DNA of 64,000 nucleotides from Aequorivita aurantiaca (GCF_030410135.1 NZ_JAUGQQ010000008.1:1-64000), one strand, 5' to 3'; positions 26,862-35,484 are shown, counted from the stretch's first letter. The notes: generated by a model not told the origin, from the sequence alone. Numbers and translations: made by a program.

Positions 26862-27677
26862 CTAAACCGCAACACCATACTCGCGCAAGGCGTCATTTAA
26901 GGATGTTTTTAAATTGGTGCTTTCTTTCCGTTTTCCGATAATTAAGGCGCAGGGCACTTGATATTCGCCAGCTGGGAATTTCTTCGTATAACTTCCTGGA
27001 ATTACGACGGAACGTTCGGGAACGTAACCTTTTATTTCCAAAGGATTTTCCCCCGTTACGTCAATTATTTTAGTGGAAGCGGTAAGCACCACATTTGCGC
27101 CAAGGACGGCCTCTTTTCCAACGCGAACGCCTTCCACGACAATACATCGGGATCCGATAAAAGCGCTGTTTTCAATAATTACCGGGGCGGCCTGCAAAGG
27201 TTCCAAAACTCCGCCAATGCCCACGCCACCGCTAAGGTGAACGTTTTTGCCAATTTGTGCACAACTGCCCACTGTAGCCCAAGTGTCCACCATTGTACCT
27301 TCATCCACATAGGCACCGATGTTTACATAACTTGGCATCAAAATTACGCCCTTGGAAATATAAGCTCCATGACGCGCCACCGCATGCGGAACAACGCGAA
27401 TACCTTTGGCTTCATAGCCCGATTTCAGAGGAATTTTATCGTGATATTCAAATATTCCAGCCTCCAAAGTGCGCATTTTTTGAATTGGAAAATAGAGCAC
27501 AATAGCTTTTTTAACCCATTCGTTAACTTTCCATCCATCGGAGGTCGGTTCGGCGCAGCGCAGTTTTCCCTCATCACACAAATTAACAACCTCTCGAATG
27601 GCGACAATTGTATCTGTTTCGGTTAATAGGGAGCGATTTTCCCAGGCCTGTTCTATAGTTTTTTGAAGATCTGTCAT
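26862..27677 (-). CDS. dapD: 2,3,4,5-tetrahydropyridine-2,6-dicarboxylate N-succinyltransferase
   Basis: Succinylates tetrahydrodipicolinate in the lysine/diaminopimelate pathway, feeding peptidoglycan and lysine. The 271 residues are a complete DapD: an N-terminal helical domain, then a left-handed beta-helix of hexapeptide repeats (about 105-235), with the conserved GGVGIGGVLEPLQAAPVIIE (about 150-169) and FIGSRCIVVEGVRVG. The C-terminal PCALIIGKRKEST is typical. Single gene, divergent from ruvX. Confidence 0.96.
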   Translation of the reverse strand: MTDLQKTIEQAWENRSLLTETDTIVAIREVVNLCDEGKLRCAEPTSDGWKVNEWVKKAIVLYFPIQKMRTLEAGIFEYHDKIPLKSGYEAKGIRVVPHAVARHGAYISKGVILMPSYVNIGAYVDEGTMVDTWATVGSCAQIGKNVHLSGGVGIGGVLEPLQAAPVIIENSAFIGSRCIVVEGVRVGKEAVLGANVVLTASTKIIDVTGENPLEIKGYVPERSVVIPGSYTKKFPAGEYQVPCALIIGKRKESTNLKTSLNDALREYGVAV

Positions 27678-27728
27678 TTTTTTTGAAGTTGGCTAAATTC
27701 ATTATTTTTTAAAGCGTGCAGCTTGCCA

Positions 27729-27736
27729 CAAATATA
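27729..27736 (-). promoter_or_regulatory. -7 element for dapD
   Basis: TATATTTG on the minus strand (27736-27729) is an exact TAnnTTTG about 50 bases before the dapD ATG. No good -33 element is seen at the expected spacing. Confidence 0.35.
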
Positions 27737-27789
27737 AAACCTCAATCTCAATTAACTTACCATTTTTAGCATACTATTTCCGAAACCCT

Positions 27790-27797
27790 TATTTTTG
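27790..27797 (+). promoter_or_regulatory. -7 element for ruvX, short leader
   Basis: TATTTTTG matches TAnnTTTG and ends 8 bases before the ruvX ATG, so the leader would be only a few bases. The -33 region has only TTTTTAG. Confidence 0.45.
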
Positions 27798-27805
27798 CCG
27801 TCGAT

Positions 27806-28216
27806 ATGGGAAGAATTTTGGCATTGGATTACGGGAGCAAGCGCACAGGTATCGCCATTACGGACGAGCTGCAAATTATTGCTTCGGGTTTAACAACCGT
27901 TTCCACTTCAGAATTGATGGATTTCCTGAAGAAATATATTGCTTCGGAAAATGTGGAACTGGTTTTAGTTGGCGAGCCAAAACAAAAGGATGGCACACAT
28001 TCCGGCATTGAAGAAGAAATTCAAACATTTTTAAAGAAATTTTCTGAAATATTTCCGGCAATGAAAATACTGCGCATTGATGAACGTTATACCAGCAAAA
28101 TGGCCTTCCAAACAATGATAGACAGCGGCCTAAAAAAGAAGCAGCGCCAAAACAAGGCTTTGGTTGATGAAATTAGCGCAACGATAATTCTGCAACAATA
28201 TCTTTACAATAGTTGA
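27806..28216 (+). CDS. ruvX: Putative pre-16S rRNA nuclease / Holliday junction resolvase-like (YqgF)
   Basis: A 136-residue RNase H-fold protein. MGRILALDYGSKRTGIAITD is the family start with the first catalytic Asp, VELVLVGEPKQKDGT the middle motif, and ILRIDERYTSK (about 91-101) carries the conserved D-E-R. The C-terminal ALVDEISATIILQQYL gives the last catalytic Asp. E. coli YqgF processes the 5' end of 16S rRNA; the resolvase role is by homology. Heads a rightward series with def, DUF5606 and mazG, though spacing suggests separate promoters. Confidence 0.94.
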   Translation: MGRILALDYGSKRTGIAITDELQIIASGLTTVSTSELMDFLKKYIASENVELVLVGEPKQKDGTHSGIEEEIQTFLKKFSEIFPAMKILRIDERYTSKMAFQTMIDSGLKKKQRQNKALVDEISATIILQQYLYNS

Positions 28217-28237
28217 TGGTTGATAGTTGAAGATAGA
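28210..28237 (+). repeat. Heptanucleotide array over the ruvX stop
   Basis: Units TAGTTGA, TGGTTGA, TAGTTGA, AGATAGA. The TGA in the first unit is the ruvX stop codon. The first two units are identical to those at the tatC stop, 22 kb away. Confidence 0.75.
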
Positions 28238-28321
28238 AAGATTACATTTTAGAATCTGCAGCATCAAAAATCTATTATCTTATCGACTTAAAATAATTAG
28301 AAATATTAATAAAAAATAAAA

Positions 28322-28912
28322 ATGGTTCTCCCAATAGTAGCCTACGGCGACCCGGTTTTAAGAAAGGAAACCGAAACGATAACAAAAGATTTTCCCAGAC
28401 TGGATGAGCTTATTGAAAATATGTTCGAAACCATGTACGACGCCCGAGGCATTGGCCTTGCCGCGCCGCAAATAGGGGAACCCATCCGTCTTTTCGTGGT
28501 GGATGCCACGCCTTTTGAGGATGATGACGATCTTTCGGAAGCGGAACAGAAATTTGTGGCTGATTTTAAAAGAGTTTTTATTAATCCGCGCATGCTAGAG
28601 GAAACGGGAGATGAATGGGCGTTTAACGAAGGCTGCCTCAGCATTCCCGAAGTGCGTGAGGATGTTTTCCGACAGCGCAATATTGTGCTCGAATATGAGG
28701 ACGAAAATTTCAAAAAACATAAGGAATCCTTCAACGGAATTGTAGCGCGAATCATTCAGCATGAATATGACCATATTGAGGGAATACTCTTTACTGATAA
28801 GCTTTCACCGCTGAAAAAAAGGTTAATTAAAGGCAAACTGGCCAATATTTCAAAAGGAAACATTAGCGTGGATTACCGAATGAAATTCCCAAACGCAAAA
28901 AAGAAACGTTAA
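28322..28912 (+). CDS. def: Peptide deformylase
   Basis: Removes the formyl group from the N-terminal methionine of new proteins. The 196 residues show all three metal-site motifs: GIGLAAPQIG (about 41-50), EGCLSIP (about 103-109) and QHEYDHIEG (about 142-150), giving the Cys and two His ligands plus the catalytic Glu. The insertion between the first two motifs (DATPFEDDDDLSEAEQK) is usual in Bacteroidota deformylases. Confidence 0.96.
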   Translation: MVLPIVAYGDPVLRKETETITKDFPRLDELIENMFETMYDARGIGLAAPQIGEPIRLFVVDATPFEDDDDLSEAEQKFVADFKRVFINPRMLEETGDEWAFNEGCLSIPEVREDVFRQRNIVLEYEDENFKKHKESFNGIVARIIQHEYDHIEGILFTDKLSPLKKRLIKGKLANISKGNISVDYRMKFPNAKKKR

Positions 28913-28917
28913 CTCGC

Positions 28918-28948
28918 TTGTATATATAAATCAAACCAAAGATATTTG
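28918..28948 (+). promoter_or_regulatory. Probable promoter of the DUF5606 gene
   Basis: TTG (28918-28920), 20 bases, then GATATTTG (28941-28948), one mismatch from TAnnTTTG. It lies just after the def stop and 29 bases before the next ATG. Confidence 0.45.
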
Positions 28949-28977
28949 CATCCAATAAATCATTTTAAAGGTATTTT

Positions 28978-29523
28978 ATGAGTTTAGAAAAAGTGCTTTC
29001 CATTTCAGGGAAACCTGGGTTATATAAATTGAAAACCCAAACGCGAACCGGTTTTTTGGCAGAATCGCTTTTGGATGGCAAAACAATAAATGTAAGTGGC
29101 CGCCAGAACGTGAGTCTTCTTTCGGAAATTGCGGTTTATACCCTTAAGGAAGAAGTGCCACTTCGAGAGGTTTTTCAGAAAATTTCTGAAAAGGAAGATG
29201 GAAAGGAAACCCTTAGCCATAAGGCTTCAAAGGAAGAGCTGGAGGAATTTTTCTTCGAAGTGATGCCAGATTATGATGAAGATCGGGTTTACGCCAGTGA
29301 TATCAAAAAGATGGTGCAATGGTATAACTTACTTGTGAAAAACGGCCTTTCCGATTTTTCTACACCGAAAGAGGCGCCAAAGGAAGAGGAAAAGGAGGCA
29401 AAAGTTGCCACTACCAAAAAAGCCGCTGGCCCAAAAACAGCAGCTGCCAAAACCGCCAATCCAAAAGCTTCCTCAACCAAAAAAGGAGGAGCTACCAAAA
29501 ACGCCGCATCACGCAAAACCTAG
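28978..29523 (+). CDS. DUF5606 family protein with a basic Ala/Lys-rich tail
   Basis: A 181-residue cytoplasmic protein of a Bacteroidota family of unknown function, recognised by MSLEKVLSISGKPGLYKLKTQTRTGFLAESLLDGK spread over residues 1-35 and FFEVMPDYDEDRVYASDIKKMVQWYN near 85-112. The last 50 residues are a Lys/Ala/Thr/Pro-rich tail (KKAAGPKTAAAKTANPKASS), like histone-H1-type nucleic-acid-binding tails; binding is an inference. Located between def and mazG, with its own terminator. Confidence 0.85.
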   Translation: MSLEKVLSISGKPGLYKLKTQTRTGFLAESLLDGKTINVSGRQNVSLLSEIAVYTLKEEVPLREVFQKISEKEDGKETLSHKASKEELEEFFFEVMPDYDEDRVYASDIKKMVQWYNLLVKNGLSDFSTPKEAPKEEEKEAKVATTKKAAGPKTAAAKTANPKASSTKKGGATKNAASRKT

Positions 29524-29547
29524 AATTGAACAATTATTTTATAAGTT

Positions 29548-29583
29548 AAATCCCGAAAGCTGTTGGCTTACGGGATTTTTTTG
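29548..29583 (+). terminator. Rho-independent terminator after the DUF5606 gene
   Basis: The inverted repeat AAATCCCG / CGGGATTT with a 15-base loop is followed by a run of T. It starts 25 bases after the stop. Confidence 0.8.
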
Positions 29584-29646
29584 TTACTTAATAAGAAATT
29601 TTAAAGTCCTTAATCTGCTACCTGCAACTAAAAGTCCAAAACAACT

Positions 29647-30420
29647 ATGAATTCCCGCAAAGAACAGCTACAAGCCTTCAACAGATTGTTGACCATTATG
29701 GACGAGCTACGCGAAAAATGTCCGTGGGACAAGAAACAAACTATGGAAACACTGCGGCCATTGACCATTGAGGAAACCTATGAGTTGGGCGATGCCATTC
29801 TGGAGCAGGATTTACAGGAGGTGAAAAAGGAACTGGGCGATGTATTGTTGCATATCGTTTTTTACTCGAAAATTGGAAGTGAGACCAATGATTTTGACAT
29901 TGCGGATGTGTGCAATGATATTTGTGAAAAATTGATATCCCGACATCCCCATATATATGGCGATGTGAAAGTTGCTGATGAAGAGGAAGTTAAAAGGAAT
30001 TGGGAGAATTTAAAATTAAAAGAAGGAAAAAAAAGCGTCTTGGAAGGCGTCCCGAAATCATTGCCAGCCTTGGTAAAAGCGAGTAGAATTCAAGAGAAGG
30101 TCGCCGGAGTGGGGTTTGATTGGGAAGAGCCACAACAGGTTTTTGAAAAGTTGCAGGAAGAATTGGGCGAGCTTCAGCACGAATTAAACGAAAACAACAA
30201 AGAAAAGATAGAAGCCGAATTTGGCGATGTTCTTTTTTCAATGATAAATTATGCCAGATTTTTAAAGGTGAATCCTGAAAACGCTCTCGAGCGGACTAAC
30301 AAAAAATTCATAAAACGCTTTCAATATTTGGAAGGCAAAGCCAAGGAAATGAACAAATCATTAAAGGATATGACCTTGGCTGAAATGGATATTTTTTGGA
30401 ACGAAGCTAAAAAAGAGTAG
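29647..30420 (+). CDS. mazG: Nucleoside triphosphate pyrophosphohydrolase MazG
   Basis: Hydrolyses (d)NTPs to monophosphates and pyrophosphate, cleaning damaged nucleotides and, in E. coli, lowering ppGpp. The 257 residues hold two MazG folds: the N-terminal CPWDKKQTMETLRPLTIEET (about 20-39) with KELGDVLLHIVFY, and the C-terminal EELGELQHEL with EAEFGDVLFSMINYAR, each with the ExxE-type metal helices. Length agrees with E. coli MazG (263). Ends at a bidirectional terminator. Confidence 0.94.
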   Translation: MNSRKEQLQAFNRLLTIMDELREKCPWDKKQTMETLRPLTIEETYELGDAILEQDLQEVKKELGDVLLHIVFYSKIGSETNDFDIADVCNDICEKLISRHPHIYGDVKVADEEEVKRNWENLKLKEGKKSVLEGVPKSLPALVKASRIQEKVAGVGFDWEEPQQVFEKLQEELGELQHELNENNKEKIEAEFGDVLFSMINYARFLKVNPENALERTNKKFIKRFQYLEGKAKEMNKSLKDMTLAEMDIFWNEAKKE

Positions 30421-30450
30421 TTAGTATTCAGCGGGAGTTTATTGTAATAA

Positions 30451-30478
30451 AAAATGCCAGATTCACGTCTGGCATTTT
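30451..30478. terminator. Bidirectional terminator between mazG and the DUF349 gene
   Basis: A perfect 11-bp stem (AAAATGCCAGA / TCTGGCATTTT) with loop TTCACG, flanked by A on the left and T on the right, stands between the two convergent stop codons. Confidence 0.88.
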
Positions 30479-30482
30479 ATAA

Positions 30483-32573
30483 TTAATCTTCCCGAACTTC
30501 CTTAATTTTTGAAAGCTTCGCCTTCCAAACCTCGAGCTGTTCCTTGTGGCGCTCAATGTTTTTGTGAACTTCTTTCACCAAAGGATTATTCTCATCTACG
30601 TGATGGAAAAAGCCGAGATTATTTTCCAATTGGCGGATTTCATCCTTGGTTTCATCAATCTTTTTTGAAATAAAGAAATGTTCGTTCTGCAATTTTCTGT
30701 CGTCGTCGCGATTGACAAGTGTATTTAATTTATTGTCAAATTTTATTAGCTCCGTTTCCTTTTTCCCTAAATCTAATTTTCCGAACAGCGCATCCAATGT
30801 TTTGTTGAATTTCTGTTCAATATTTCGCTTGTTATATGGAACGCGACCAACTTCTTTCCATGCGGTTATAAATTCTTTTATCGATTTTAGGTCCTCTTTA
30901 TGGTCACCGCTCATTTCAAAGGCAGAAAGTTTTTCAAGCATTTGCTGTTTGGATTCAAAATTTGCCAATTCCTCCTTGCCCGCTTCATTTTTCTGTGCAT
31001 GTAACCTGTCAAAATAATGGTTGCAAGCTTTCTTAAAGCGTTTCCAGATTTTGTCACTATCCTTTCGTGGCACGTGGCCGATACTTTTCCACTCCTCTTG
31101 AATTTTTTTCATCAAAGCGGTTGTTGCTTCAAAATCCTCACTGTCCTTATTTTCCTCAGCAATTTTAATTAGTTCGCGCTTCTGCTCAAGATTGGTAAAT
31201 TGGTCCTTTTTTTGGTTTTTATAAAAACTGTTTTTTTGACGGTTAAAGTCGCTAGTAGCATCTTTAAAGGCTTTCCAAATTTCTTTGTTATTTTCCCTTG
31301 GCACGCGCCCGGTATTGAAAAAGGAATCGCGCAGTTCCTGAACTTTCTTAATTGCGTTTTGCCAACCTTGGTGGCTCGGTTTTGCTTCTTCGGTGGCCTG
31401 TATTATTTCTTCAACTATTTGTTTTTTCTTTTCATAATTGGCTTCGAAATCCTTTTCCATATCGGCCAATTGCTCTTGGCGTTTGTCGTGGATAACTTTG
31501 GTCGCCTCGCTAAATTTATCCCAAACTTCATCTCGATATTCTTTAGCAACTGGCCCAATTTCTTCCTTCCACATTTTGTGTAGCATTTGCAGTTCCCGGA
31601 AAGCTTTGTTTATGTCGCTTTCCTGTGCAAGTTCCTCGGCGCGGGTGATAAGTTTTAATTTTGAGTCGAGATTATGCTTGAAATCCATATCGCGGAACTC
31701 ACGATTCAAATGAAGAAAATCGTAGAAATTTTCAACGTGGTGATGATAGGTATTCCAGACAGTGTTGTATTTATCACGCGGAATTGCGCCGGCCAAATGC
31801 CATTTTTCCTGAATTTCCTTAAAATGTTTGTAGGTGGTGTTGATATTTTCTTCGGCGCTCAAAAGACTTTTCAGTTCCTCTATTAGCTCCCAGCGCTTGT
31901 CTAAATTTGCTTGAAGGTCCTTCTTAAGATTTTTATAGTGATTGTTTCGTTTCTCTTTATAATCAAAATAAAGGGAATTGAACTCTTTTTTTAATGGGGT
32001 GGTGTAATGAAAATCAATAATATTGCCGCCTTCAGCCAAAAATTCTTCCTTTTTTTGCTCCAGTTGGTCGTTGAATTTGTTATTGAATTCCGAACGAATT
32101 TCTTCCACATCGTGCTTAATATGTTGAATTTTCTTCGTTTTCAGCAGTGTGTCCAATGCTGCAACCAATTCACTTTCCGAAAGTGTGCTATAGTCCTTTT
32201 GTGCTTTTTCCTCGTGATCGTCATCCGCTTCTTCATCTTCGGAGGAGGCTACTTCTTCTTCATCATCTCCCTCCTCGGTAGCGTCTACCTTTTCGTTTGC
32301 AGGATTCTCAACCGATTTTTTTTCCTCAATCATTGCATCTGCAACCATATTCTCTTCTGCAATATCTTCAGAGTCTATGTTGTCGGTTTCCTCATTCACT
32401 GCTTCGGATTTTTCTATTTCCGCAGTAGTTTCATTTACATTAGATTCAACGTTTTCGGAATCAGCATTAGTTTCTTCCGTTGATTCGGTAAATGGTTTTT
32501 TCTTTTCGTTTTCCTGATTATTTAGCGAAGCCGAAGTATCCTGTGGCAATTTTTCGTCGGACATTTGTTTCAA
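30483..32573 (-). CDS. DUF349 repeat protein
   Basis: A 696-residue cytoplasmic protein. Residues 1-130 are low-complexity and very acidic (many E, D, N, S). After that come five DUF349 repeats of about 70 residues, each a helical hairpin with the signature W-x-x-x-G-x-x-P-R: EKWHLAGAIPRDK, MWKEEIGPVAKEY, LRDSFFNTGRVPREN, EEWKSIGHVPRKD and TAWKEVGRVPYNK. A further coiled-coil helix lies at the C-terminus. The function of DUF349 proteins is not established. It ends a long leftward run of genes and has its own promoter-like sequence. Confidence 0.9.
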   Translation of the reverse strand: MKQMSDEKLPQDTSASLNNQENEKKKPFTESTEETNADSENVESNVNETTAEIEKSEAVNEETDNIDSEDIAEENMVADAMIEEKKSVENPANEKVDATEEGDDEEEVASSEDEEADDDHEEKAQKDYSTLSESELVAALDTLLKTKKIQHIKHDVEEIRSEFNNKFNDQLEQKKEEFLAEGGNIIDFHYTTPLKKEFNSLYFDYKEKRNNHYKNLKKDLQANLDKRWELIEELKSLLSAEENINTTYKHFKEIQEKWHLAGAIPRDKYNTVWNTYHHHVENFYDFLHLNREFRDMDFKHNLDSKLKLITRAEELAQESDINKAFRELQMLHKMWKEEIGPVAKEYRDEVWDKFSEATKVIHDKRQEQLADMEKDFEANYEKKKQIVEEIIQATEEAKPSHQGWQNAIKKVQELRDSFFNTGRVPRENNKEIWKAFKDATSDFNRQKNSFYKNQKKDQFTNLEQKRELIKIAEENKDSEDFEATTALMKKIQEEWKSIGHVPRKDSDKIWKRFKKACNHYFDRLHAQKNEAGKEELANFESKQQMLEKLSAFEMSGDHKEDLKSIKEFITAWKEVGRVPYNKRNIEQKFNKTLDALFGKLDLGKKETELIKFDNKLNTLVNRDDDRKLQNEHFFISKKIDETKDEIRQLENNLGFFHHVDENNPLVKEVHKNIERHKEQLEVWKAKLSKIKEVRED

Positions 32574-32599
32574 TGTTAAAGTTCCTATTTCTTAATGGG

Positions 32600-32630
32600 T
32601 CAAGATACTAACAACTGCGCAACTGGCAAA
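32600..32630 (-). promoter_or_regulatory. Possible promoter of the DUF349 gene
   Basis: On the minus strand TTTG (32630-32627) is followed after 19 bases by TATCTTGA (32607-32600). The -33 element is exact, while the -7 element keeps TA and TT only. Confidence 0.35.
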
Positions 32631-32666
32631 GAACGGGGCGTTTTTTTGGGGATATTTTGGTAAAAT

Positions 32667-33398
32667 TTATGAATTCCAAATTTCCCAAGATTTTTCAGCT
32701 TGCAACTCTAACATTGATAGACCGTTGCTGGTTTTTGCGCCCCTGATTTTTCCTTGTTTAAGAAATTCGGTTTCGGAAGGATTGTAAATTAAATCGAATA
32801 ATAGATGGTCTGGGGTCAAAAAGTTATATGGAATTGCGGGATATTCGTGAATATTGGGGAAGGTGCCCAGCGGCGTGCAATTAATAATAAGAAAATGATT
32901 TTCAATTGCCGATTTGTTCAGCGATTCGTATTTAATGGAATGCATATTTTCGGTTCGACTCACAAAACTAAAACTAAAGTCTAGTTTCTCCAAAACATAG
33001 GCCACCGCTTTTGAAGCGCCCCCTGTGCCTAAAATTAATGCAGTTTTTTTCGGAAGCGGAAAAAATTTTTCAAGGGATTTTTGAAATCCGTAATGGTCGG
33101 TATTAAAGCCAATAAGTTTATTTTCTTCAGAAATTTTAATAGTGTTCACGGCGCCAATTTTTTGGGCAGTTTCGTCCATGGCATCCAATAATGGAATTAC
33201 TTCTTCCTTGTAAGGAATAGTAACATTTAAACCCTTTAAGGAAGGCGTTTCCGAAATAATTTTTGGTAAAAGCGCAATAGAGTGTAAGTCAAAGTTCTGA
33301 TAGGAATGGGGCAGGTTTTCGCTATTAAATTTTTCGGAAAAGAATTTTTTCGAAAAAGAATAGTCAATGTTTTTTCCTATCAATCCAAATTTAGACAT
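32667..33398 (-). CDS. aroE: Shikimate dehydrogenase
   Basis: Reduces 3-dehydroshikimate to shikimate with NADPH in aromatic amino acid synthesis. The 243 residues fit a short Bacteroidota AroE: FGLIGKNIDYSFSKKFF at the N-terminus (shikimate-binding S-x-S), GLNVTIPYKEEVI (about 58-70) with the catalytic Lys, GAVNTIK, GFNTDHYGF with the Asp partner, and the nucleotide loop LGTGGASKA (about 124-132). I start at ATG 33398, which overlaps the DUF368 gene by 8 bases and gives the usual MSKFGLIG start; the frame is open 8 codons further. Confidence 0.94.
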   Translation of the reverse strand: MSKFGLIGKNIDYSFSKKFFSEKFNSENLPHSYQNFDLHSIALLPKIISETPSLKGLNVTIPYKEEVIPLLDAMDETAQKIGAVNTIKISEENKLIGFNTDHYGFQKSLEKFFPLPKKTALILGTGGASKAVAYVLEKLDFSFSFVSRTENMHSIKYESLNKSAIENHFLIINCTPLGTFPNIHEYPAIPYNFLTPDHLLFDLIYNPSETEFLKQGKIRGAKTSNGLSMLELQAEKSWEIWNS

Positions 33399-34413
33399 GT
33401 TGGTTTTTTTTATAGATGCCATACCACTCCAGCCCGAGTACTATCAGCACTCCGAAAAGAACAAAGAGAATGGCAAAAATAGTTTCGCTCCCGAAGTCGG
33501 ATGGAAAAAAACGGTCATAGCCAATAATTATCTCCCTTCCCTTGGCGTCCAACATATGGTTTCCCGTGGCGTCGAGTTCATATTTTGTTTCCTTCCAGGG
33601 CCAAACAACGCCCAATGACCCGGCGATGAAGCCAATAATAACGGCGTAAGTCGCTTTTTTATATCGCTTCAAAACATACGCTAGCAAGTGCGAAAGCGAA
33701 ACCAACCCTACTAAGGAACCCAGGGAGAAAACGGCCAAAACCTTCAGAAGTTCAATTCTTTCGGGATTATAAAACCAGCTAAAATCCCATTGAAAAATAT
33801 TGGCAATGGTATCAAAAAGGGCGTTAACGGAATCCACCAAAAGCAGTACATAGTTACCTAAAAGAATTAAAATGAAGGATCCCGAAAGGCCGGGCAATGT
33901 CATTCCCGACACGCTTATAATGCCACAGAAAAAAACAAAAATTAGATTGCTATTTTCCTTTGCCGGCTCTAAAAAACTTATAGCCACACCCACTGCGATG
34001 CCACAAAGTAAATACGCTAAATACTTGCGATGCCACGCGCCAAAGTCCTTGGCAATATAGTAAATGGATGCCAAAATCATCCCGAAAAACCAGCTCCAGA
34101 CGTACAGTTCATAGTGTTTTATTAGAAAGTCCAGAATTTTTGAAACACTGAAATAGCTAATTACCATTCCCAAAATCAGAAGGCCTAAAAATTGGCCGTT
34201 CACATATTTATGAAAAGTTCTAAAACGACCGCCCCAAATAAGTTTAAAGGCTTTCTTGTTTATCTTTTGAAGTGAATAAATAAATTCCTCATAAAACCCT
34301 GCCACAAATGCAAACATACCGCCCGAAACGCCGGGAACTTTATTGGCTGCTCCCATAATGATGCCTTTTAGAACAAGCCAAGCTTTATCGGAAAGTGAGC
34401 GGTTTTCGTACAT
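33391..34413 (-). CDS. DUF368 / PopT-type undecaprenyl phosphate carrier (copy 1)
   Basis: A 340-residue inner-membrane protein with about nine to ten helices. The DUF368 signature is GIIMGAANKVPGVSGGMFAF (about 13-32), with a second related motif MTLPGLSGSFILILLGNY near 170. DUF368 proteins (PopT) have been shown in other bacteria to recycle the C55-P lipid carrier across the membrane, so a role in cell-wall and glycan carrier recycling is likely here. It follows a paralogue of the same length directly upstream and overlaps aroE. Confidence 0.87.
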   Translation of the reverse strand: MYENRSLSDKAWLVLKGIIMGAANKVPGVSGGMFAFVAGFYEEFIYSLQKINKKAFKLIWGGRFRTFHKYVNGQFLGLLILGMVISYFSVSKILDFLIKHYELYVWSWFFGMILASIYYIAKDFGAWHRKYLAYLLCGIAVGVAISFLEPAKENSNLIFVFFCGIISVSGMTLPGLSGSFILILLGNYVLLLVDSVNALFDTIANIFQWDFSWFYNPERIELLKVLAVFSLGSLVGLVSLSHLLAYVLKRYKKATYAVIIGFIAGSLGVVWPWKETKYELDATGNHMLDAKGREIIIGYDRFFPSDFGSETIFAILFVLFGVLIVLGLEWYGIYKKNQHV

Positions 34414-34447
34414 TTGATTGTTGCCGATTTATTTTTATTTCACAAAT

Positions 34448-35449
34448 TCAAAGTTTTTGCGGAGGGTCATTTTCAAGGGTAATGGTTCCCTTTTTTACAG
34501 CAATTCGCTCCAATAAAAAGATAGTGAAAAAACCAATTGCCACAAATAAAAGAGCATAGAGCACTTGTGGATTTCCATCATAATTTTGAGGAAGTACACT
34601 GCGCTCAATAAATGGAACCTTTTCGCCGGTATGATTCATTCTATACTGTAAGACTTCCTTCCACGGCCATATTTTGTTCAGTGCGCCAACCATAAAACCA
34701 GTGAGTACCGCCAATGTAATATTTTTATGGTGCTTAAACATCCAATTTAAAATCCGTGAAAACATTTTTAGGCCCACAATTGCACCCGTTCCGAAAATTA
34801 TAAGTTTTGTGAGCGCACTTAAAAAGAGGGTTCCGTTAAAGGTTGTAATACCATCGCCCAATTGGGTGACAATGCCAATAACCGTAGTGTAAGCGCCTAA
34901 CAATAGGAGTATAAAGGCGCCGGAAATTCCTGGAAGAATCATGGCTATAATGGCAACGAACCCAGCTAAAAACAAAAACCAGTTGCTATCTGGGGAGCCG
35001 ACCGGATCTGCGATAGTTATAAAATAGGAGAAGATTGATGCAACAATAAGGGCAATGACTATCCCTATACTCCAGTTTTTTATTTGTTGGCCCACATACA
35101 CAATACTTGCAATCACAAGCCCGAAGAAAAAAGACCAAACAAGAATGGGATAAACCTCCAAAAGCCAAGTGATTAATTTAGCAAGTGAAATAATACTGAT
35201 AAAAACCCCGGCGAAAAGAGCCACTAAAAATGACAGATTATACTGTTTCCATGCTGTGGAAAAGCCATTTTTTTTCCAACTCCGGAAGAAACCAAGATCT
35301 ATATTGTGGATGGTTTCTATTAATTCTTCATAAATGCCGGAAATGAAGGCGATAGTACCTCCAGATACGCCGGGAACAACATCGGCAGCGCCCATTGCTA
35401 GGCCCTTGGCAGTTACTGTTAAATATTGGAGAAAATTTCTTTGAGGCAT
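34448..35449 (-). CDS. DUF368 / PopT-type undecaprenyl phosphate carrier (copy 2)
   Basis: A 333-residue paralogue of the next gene, 34 bases apart. The signature is GLAMGAADVVPGVSGGTIAF (about 16-35) and the second motif is MILPGISGAFILLLLGAY. About nine membrane helices. This copy keeps the canonical AADVVPGVSGGT, whereas copy 1 has AANKVPGVSGGM, so their specificities may differ. ATG 35449 (MPQRNFLQYLTVTAKG) fits the family better than the ATG eight codons upstream. Likely co-transcribed with the TPR gene upstream. Confidence 0.88.
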   Translation of the reverse strand: MPQRNFLQYLTVTAKGLAMGAADVVPGVSGGTIAFISGIYEELIETIHNIDLGFFRSWKKNGFSTAWKQYNLSFLVALFAGVFISIISLAKLITWLLEVYPILVWSFFFGLVIASIVYVGQQIKNWSIGIVIALIVASIFSYFITIADPVGSPDSNWFLFLAGFVAIIAMILPGISGAFILLLLGAYTTVIGIVTQLGDGITTFNGTLFLSALTKLIIFGTGAIVGLKMFSRILNWMFKHHKNITLAVLTGFMVGALNKIWPWKEVLQYRMNHTGEKVPFIERSVLPQNYDGNPQVLYALLFVAIGFFTIFLLERIAVKKGTITLENDPPQKL

Positions 35450-35484
35450 AATGTTTTTTTCAAATAGCCTCAAAAATACACAAA

